The notes under the pieces were generated by a model. It worked only from the letters and a program-made list of their open reading frames with translations. It did not search any database and was not told where the DNA came from. From Garcia nutans (Eukaryota > Streptophyta > Magnoliopsida > Malpighiales > Euphorbiaceae): a DNA stretch of 64,000 bases. Positions 59,512 through 64,000 of this stretch are shown in pieces. Made by a program: the position numbers and the translations under genes. Position 1 is the first letter of the stretch; each line of letters opens with the position of its first letter. The stretch is taken from positions 4,340,001 to 4,404,000 of the forward strand of contig CANTUV010000002.1 of the NCBI GenBank assembly GCA_947685225.1. The letters are read 5' to 3'.

Positions 59512-59661
59512 CTAGGTTTGAGATTCTCAACCTAGGTCAATTGTAAGAAAAAGAATATTTTGATTTTTAAAGTGGGTTTTTGAGTAAAATACATGTTTTG
59601 GTATGGTAGTCTTTGATCTTTAATGAGGAACATTCTGCTGTGTTTGCAGATATAGGTAGTA

Positions 59662-60765
59662 ATGGAGCATTCACTTCAGACTGTAGAAGGAAGTGCTGAG
59701 AGTGTAGCTCCAGGAAAGAGTAGAGATGGAGCTAGAGTTGATAGAGTTAGTGAGGCACCTATTTCTGTGCCAGAGAGATCAGCTGCAAAGGAGGCTCCGC
59801 CGGGTTGGTTAAGGCATGTGATAGAACTATTGAGGCCAGCTCCAGTGCAGCCACCACCACCACAGCCTCAGGTGCTAGTAAGACATTATGATAAGTTGAG
59901 GAAATATGGGGCTGAGGATTTCTTGGGCACTACTGATCCTGCAGTGGCTGAGCAGTGGTTGGACAAAGTGCAGAGGATATTCATCCAGTTGCAAGCTACT
60001 TCAGATGAGAAATTTGACTATGCCAGATCCCTCCTACAGAAAGATGCCTATGACTGGTGGAAGACGGTTCCTCATGCCATGGATGATCCACCTACACTAT
60101 CTTATAGTGATTTTCTGAGGGAGTTTGAGCAGAAATATACTCCGAGGGAGTATAAAGATATTAAGAAGATGGAATTCTTGAATTTGAGGCAAGACAACCG
60201 GACGGTGATAGAATATGAGATTGAGTACATCCGGTTGAGTCGTTATGCTGGGGGAATTATCTCTGATGAAATAGATCGGTGCAGAAGATTTGAGGAGGGA
60301 TTGAGGCCCTCTATTATGTGCATTGTGGTTGGTTCTCGATACCAGGATTTCTATCAGCTTGTGGCAGCAGCTAGAAGTGTTGAGAGAGCGCAGAGCATTG
60401 CAGCAGCTGCTTCTGAGGAGGAGACTAGAGTAAGGAGACCCCAGTTTGAGGCATGGTCTTCATCTGTGAAGAGGGGTAGAGGAAGTTTTTTTTTTTAGAA
60501 CAGTAGGAGTCAGAGGCAGTCAGGCAGACCAGTGCAGTATCAGAGGCAGAGGCCGAGACCGATAGTCTCTATAGCTAGTGCCCCGACCCCAGTAGTTCAG
60601 AGGTCTACTCCACCTGTATGTGTTCACTGTGGTAGGCCCCATGGGGGTGCTTGTTGGAAGACTGGTGTATCTGGAGTATGCTTTAAATGTGGGTCACTAG
60701 ATTATTTTATTAGAGATTGCCCAGAGATGCAAGATGATAGGCAAACAGATACTGCAGTTTCTTGA
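59662..60765 (+). pseudogene. Element F gag with zinc knuckle (two in-frame stops)
   Basis: This ATG is the first in frame after the PBS and begins MEHSLQTVEGSAESV. The capsid part (about residues 60-250) has YDKLRKYGAEDFLGTTDP, DAYDWWKTVPHA, FEQKYTPREYKDIKKMEF and DEIDRCRRFEEGLRPSIM, typical of the plant retrotransposon gag domain. A TAG at 60496-60498 follows an 11-T run and interrupts the same frame, which continues past it. Next come an Arg/Gln-rich linker and the nucleocapsid knuckles (CVHCGRPHGGAC and CFKCGSLDYFIRDC). In the second, a Tyr stands where the CCHC histidine is expected. A TGA at 60763 then stops the frame (CGA to TGA is likely). Gag would form the particle and package RNA. 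Confidence 0.92.
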
Positions 60766-61050
60766 CCCAGTGTCAGCAGAGGTGGTAGAGGGGGAAGAGG
60801 TTTCAGTAGAGGTGGTAGATCCGGGTTTAGTCAGAGAGGAGGATCTTCATCCAGAGGCAGTAGGCCAGATGAGGCCAGATCTTCTCAGAGGGTATATGTG
60901 ATGCAGAGGCAGCCAGATGCTTCAGCAGTTATAGCGGGTACATTTTCTTTATTTGGCATTTCAGTACTTGCTTTGATTGATCCAGGATCTACTCATTCAT
61001 ACATTAGTGCATCTATCTTGCTGTGTCTGAATTGCATTCAGAGTCCTTAG
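60766..61050 (+). pseudogene. Element F gag-protease junction, N-terminal protease
   Basis: Continuation in the gag frame after the TGA: a Gly/Arg/Ser-rich linker (SRGGRGGRGFSRGG), then LFGISVLALIDPGSTHSYIS, which carries the retropepsin active-site Asp in D-P-G. The frame ends at a TAG at 61048. Protease similarity goes on in another frame from about 61023, so a frameshift lies between about 61010 and 61030. Confidence 0.85.
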
Positions 61051-62906
61051 GATTTGATGTCTTAGTGACAAATCCTTTAGGACATAGTGTTATGGTGAGT
61101 AGGGTGCATCGTGATAATGCTGTTGTGGTGCAATGTGAGGAGTTTCTTGGTGATTTAATTGAAATGCCTTTTAAAGAATATGATTTGATCTTAGGCATGG
61201 ATTGGTTGTCTAAGCATGGGGTTGTGGTCGATTGTCAAAAGAAGTGTGTCACTTTGAGAACCAGTGATGGAAGGAGTGTGATGGTATCTAGTGAGCAGAG
61301 ACAACTTGCATCCTTGTTTGTTTCAGCTGTAACAGCTAGGAAGTTGATTAGAAAAGGGTGTGATGCTTATCTTGCTCATGTGGTAGATACTAGAGCAATG
61401 GGTTCTCAACTTAATAATATCACCACAGTTGCAGATTTTCCGGATGTGTTTCCTGAGGAGTTGCCAGGGTTACCCCCTGAGAGAGAGGTGGAGTTTGGTA
61501 TTGATTTGTTGCCTGGTACCACTCCCATCTCTATCACTCCTTATCGAATGGCACCAGCTGAATTGAGAGAGTTGAAGGTGCAGTTACAGGAGTTGTTGGA
61601 TAAAGGGTTTATTTGTCACAGTGTTTCTCCTTGGGGAGCTCCTATGTTGTTTGTGAAGAAGAAGGATGGTACTATGAGGTTATGCATTGATTATAGGCAA
61701 TTGAACAAAGTGACTATTAAGAATAAATATCCTTTGCCTAGGATTGATGATCTCTTTGATCAATTGAAGGGAGCAGCAGTGTTTTCCAAGATTGATTTGA
61801 GATCCGGGTACCATCAGTTGAGGGTTAGAGCTGAAGATGTTCCTAAGACAGCTTTCCGCACAAGGTATGGCCATTATGAGATTTTAGTAATGCCTTTTGG
61901 ATTGACGAATGCACCTGCAGCTTTTATGGATTTGATGAATAGGGTGTTTAGGCCCTATTTGGATCAGTTTGTGGTGGTCTTCATCGATGATCTTTTGGTG
62001 TATTCGCATAATGTAGAAGAGCATGACAAGCATTTGCGGATTGTATTACAGATCCTGAGAGAGAAGCAATTGTATGCTAAGCTGTCGAAGTATGAGTTTT
62101 GGCTTGACCAAGTTACTTTTCTGGGTCATATAGTTTCAGCAGATGGTATAAGAGTCGTTCCAAGTAAAGTTGAAGCTATTTTGAATTGGAGTCCACCAAA
62201 GTCAGTGACTGAAGTTAGAAGTTTTTTGGTTTTGGCAGGCTATTATCGATGGTTTGTGAAAGGTTTCTCTTTGATAGCTACTCCACTCACCATATTGCTT
62301 CGGAAGGGAGTTAGATTTGTGTGGACGGATCAATGTCAAGCTAGTTTTGAGCAGTTGAAAGAAATGTTGACTCAAGCACCTGTTCTTACTTTACCCGTGG
62401 AAGAAAAACCATATGTGATTTATAGTGATGCTTCACATAATGGTTTAGGATGTGTTTTGATGCAAGAGGGTAAAGTCATAGCTTACGCTTCTAGGCAGTT
62501 GAAGCTGCACGAGCTTAATTATCCAACTCATGATTTGGAGTTGGCAGCTATAGTGTTTACTTTGAAGATTTGGCGACACTATTTGTATGGGGAGAAATGT
62601 TTTATTTTTAGGGATCACAAAAGTCTGAAATATTTGGGTGTTCAGAAGGAGTTGAATCTTCGGCAAAGGCGATGGTTAGAACTGATTAAAGACTACGACT
62701 GTTTGATTGATTATCATCTTGGTAAGGCGAATGTAGTTGCTGATGCCTTGAGTCGGAAGTCTTTGGCAGGTTTGGCTGTTTATTCACTCTCGTTGCTTAT
62801 TGAGTTGAGAGCATTGCATGCTAATTTTGAAGTATGTGATGATGGTGCATTATTGGCTCAGTTGCAGTTGAGACCAGTATTGCTGGATCAGATTAAGGAG
62901 GCTTAA
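61023..62906 (+). CDS. Element F protease (C-terminal), reverse transcriptase and RNase H
   Basis: An open stretch of 627 codons within the polyprotein; its first codon is a GTG inside the protease, not a real start. Order: protease end (YDLILGMDWLSKHGVVVDC, about residues 53-71), RT (about 195-390: KDGTMRLCIDYRQLNKVT, KIDLRSGYHQLRV, catalytic FIDD at 320-323, with Phe for the commoner Tyr), then RNase H (YSDAS at 467-471, DLELAAIV, and the last Asp at about 574 in ADALSR). The key residues I can check are present. A TAA at 62904 ends it; the next codons continue the family sequence, so CAA to TAA is likely. The enzyme copies element RNA into DNA in the particle. Confidence 0.94.
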   Translation: MSELHSESLGFDVLVTNPLGHSVMVSRVHRDNAVVVQCEEFLGDLIEMPFKEYDLILGMDWLSKHGVVVDCQKKCVTLRTSDGRSVMVSSEQRQLASLFVSAVTARKLIRKGCDAYLAHVVDTRAMGSQLNNITTVADFPDVFPEELPGLPPEREVEFGIDLLPGTTPISITPYRMAPAELRELKVQLQELLDKGFICHSVSPWGAPMLFVKKKDGTMRLCIDYRQLNKVTIKNKYPLPRIDDLFDQLKGAAVFSKIDLRSGYHQLRVRAEDVPKTAFRTRYGHYEILVMPFGLTNAPAAFMDLMNRVFRPYLDQFVVVFIDDLLVYSHNVEEHDKHLRIVLQILREKQLYAKLSKYEFWLDQVTFLGHIVSADGIRVVPSKVEAILNWSPPKSVTEVRSFLVLAGYYRWFVKGFSLIATPLTILLRKGVRFVWTDQCQASFEQLKEMLTQAPVLTLPVEEKPYVIYSDASHNGLGCVLMQEGKVIAYASRQLKLHELNYPTHDLELAAIVFTLKIWRHYLYGEKCFIFRDHKSLKYLGVQKELNLRQRRWLELIKDYDCLIDYHLGKANVVADALSRKSLAGLAVYSLSLLIELRALHANFEVCDDGALLAQLQLRPVLLDQIKEA

Positions 62907-62923
62907 TTGGCTGAAAGAGAAAA

Positions 62924-64000
62924 ATTCAGAAGATTGTATCAGATTTCCATAATGGGGAGAACCGAAATTTTTATATAAAAAGTGATGGTAGCCTTTGGTT
63001 TAAGGATAGGTTGTGTGTTCCTAATGATGATAGTTTGAGAAAGATTATTTTAGAGGAAGCAAACCAATCGGTTTTTGCTATGCATCCGGGTAGTACAAAG
63101 ATGTACCATGATTTGAAACAGCACTACTGGTGGTCTGGTATGAAGAGAGACATAGCGGAGTTTGTATCCAAGTGTCTCACATGTCAGAGGGTAAAAGCTG
63201 AGCATCAAGTTCCAACAGGGTTACTTCAACCTTTAACACTGCCTGAATGGAAATGGGAGAGAGTGACAATGGATTTTGTGTCTAGATTGCCATTGACTCA
63301 GAAGAGGCATAATGCTATTTGGGTAATTGTTGATCGATTGACTAAGACAGCTCATTTTCTTCCAATTCGGATGGACTATTCTCTTGAAAGATTGGCTGAG
63401 CTGTATATATGTGAAATAGTAAAGTTGCATGGAGTCCCAATTTCTTTAGTGTCTGATCGAGATCCCCGGTTTACTTCGAGGTTTTGGAAGAGTTTACATG
63501 GGGCTTTGGGTTCTCGATTACACTTTAGCACTGCTTTTCATCCACAGACTGCTGGGCAGTCAGAGAGAGTGATACAGATTATTGAGGATATGTTAAGAAG
63601 CCGTGTCATTGATTTTTCTGGAAGTTGGGACAGATTTTTACCACTTGTGGAATTTGCTTACAACAACAATCATCAATCTAGTATTGGTATGGCACCATTT
63701 GAGGCATTGTATGGTAGAAGATGTAGAACGCCTTTATGCTGGAATGAAATTGGAGAGGGCAAGTTAATTGGTCCTGATTTGGTTAAAGAAACTGAAGAGA
63801 AAGTGAAGATAATTCGGGATCGGTTGAAAGCAGCTTCAGATCGGCATAAGTCTTATTCAGATTTGAAAAGGAGAGATATAGAGTTTGATGTGGGAGATAA
63901 AGTCTTTTTGAAAGTGTCTCCTTGGAAAAAAATATTGAGATTTGGTCGAAGAGGGAAGCTGAGTCCTCGTTTCATTGGACCATATGAAGTTTTAGAAAGA
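62924..64000 (+). CDS. Element F integrase (runs off the window)
   Basis: After the TAA and a one-base shift in an A run near 62921-62924, this frame is open for 359 codons to the window end. N-terminal zinc region: HPGSTKMYHDL (His54) and CLTC (Cys84, Cys87). The first expected His is Asn47 (EANQS where relatives have EAH), so the HHCC finger may be damaged. Core: Asp117 (MDFVSRLP), Asp178 (SDRDPRF) and Glu214 (GQSERV), spaced as in a D,D35E integrase. After the core, GKLSPRFIGPYEVL is the GPY/F-like module. A chromodomain would be expected just right of the window. It joins element DNA to chromosomal DNA. Confidence 0.93.
   Translation, partial: MQKIVSDFHNGENRNFYIKSDGSLWFKDRLCVPNDDSLRKIILEEANQSVFAMHPGSTKMYHDLKQHYWWSGMKRDIAEFVSKCLTCQRVKAEHQVPTGLLQPLTLPEWKWERVTMDFVSRLPLTQKRHNAIWVIVDRLTKTAHFLPIRMDYSLERLAELYICEIVKLHGVPISLVSDRDPRFTSRFWKSLHGALGSRLHFSTAFHPQTAGQSERVIQIIEDMLRSRVIDFSGSWDRFLPLVEFAYNNNHQSSIGMAPFEALYGRRCRTPLCWNEIGEGKLIGPDLVKETEEKVKIIRDRLKAASDRHKSYSDLKRRDIEFDVGDKVFLKVSPWKKILRFGRRGKLSPRFIGPYEVLER

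Larger units (their letters stand above)
58109..59649 (+). other. Candidate leader intron 2 of element F
   Basis: Donor AAG|GTAAGTAC; acceptor CTGCTGTGTTTGCAG ending at 59649, twelve bases before the gag ATG. It would remove the array, the hairpin module, the LTR end and the PBS from the gag-pol message. The acceptor context is kept in E (TGCTGTATTTGTAG, decayed) and C (TGTTGTGTTTACAG). Confidence 0.45.
56853..64000 (+). mobile_element. Element F: nearly complete chromovirus-type Ty3/gypsy (right end off window)
   Basis: Inserted in the element E gag after GCCCT. 5' LTR 56853-59492, PBS 59500-59511, gag from 59662, protease, RT, RNase H, integrase to 64000. The chromodomain region, PPT, 3' LTR and TSD partner are outside. 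The RT and integrase order and the GPY/F-like GKLSPRFIGPYEVL near 63955 fit chromoviruses of the Tekay/Del type. Two in-frame stops, a third stop and two frameshifts mean this copy is not functional as it stands, but decay is light. It is the best model here for the autonomous partner of A, B and D. Confidence 0.93.

Overview
The window is nuclear DNA of a flowering plant, probably a eudicot. It is AT-rich intergenic DNA built almost entirely from nested LTR retrotransposons. There are no bacterial-type genes, no rRNA or tRNA genes, and no intact host gene. Most short open frames are chance frames in AT-rich repeats. The real coding remains are: the end of a Ty1/copia pol and its env-like gene (1-2160), a Tat/Ogre-type gag (26.3-27.1 kb, minus), a plant-mobile-domain (PMD) gene fragment (32.2-36.6 kb), two decayed Ty3/gypsy gag or gag-pol regions (43.4-46.0 kb minus; 55.9-56.85 kb plus), and one nearly complete Ty3/gypsy gag-pol running off the right edge (59.66-64.0 kb).

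Layout. (1) 1-22476 is the 3' end of a copia element with an env-like ORF. Its 3' LTR is split by two large non-coding elements, A (2923-12390, minus, TSD ACAGT) and B (12684-21774, plus, TSD GTGCCT). (2) 22477 to about 32.2 kb is an old Tat/Ogre-like element on the minus strand (gag, PBS and probable 5' LTR). It holds solo LTR S1 (23561-25959, TSD CTCGG) and a 56-bp minisatellite. (3) 32.2-36.6 kb is the PMD pseudogene, with solo LTR S2 (32997-36049, TSD CAGTT) landed on its predicted splice acceptor. (4) From 36627 a non-coding element D begins (LTR-internal-LTR). Its 3' LTR contains element C (43037-48885, minus, TSD TAATG, internally deleted) and element E (from 51013). E's 5' LTR contains an Athila-like solo LTR (52957-54847, TSD CATTA), and E's gag is interrupted by element F (56853 to past the edge). 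The nesting is thus up to four layers deep.

How the parts relate. A, B, C, D, E, F, S1 and S2 look like one extended Ty3/gypsy clade (chromovirus/Tekay-like by RT and gag features). They share LTR ends (TGTAATAT...TGTTACA), an initiator-Met-tRNA type PBS where a PBS is present, and, where the 3' internal end is in the window (A, B, D), a palindrome next to the PPT. A, B and D have no coding capacity, so they would depend on an F-like element for proteins.

The most interesting signals are in the LTRs. (i) Splice-like sites in conserved order define a short 83-98 bp leader exon and two introns upstream of gag. (ii) A CTAAGC...GCTTAGCGCG...CGCGCAGGTG double-hairpin module occurs ten times. (iii) An inverted-repeat-bounded array keeps its flanks but changes its repeat unit between families. 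(iv) GACACGGCC/GGCCGTGTC hairpin clusters occur in this clade and also in the Athila-like LTR. All of this was read by eye; no alignment, RNA evidence or database search was available.
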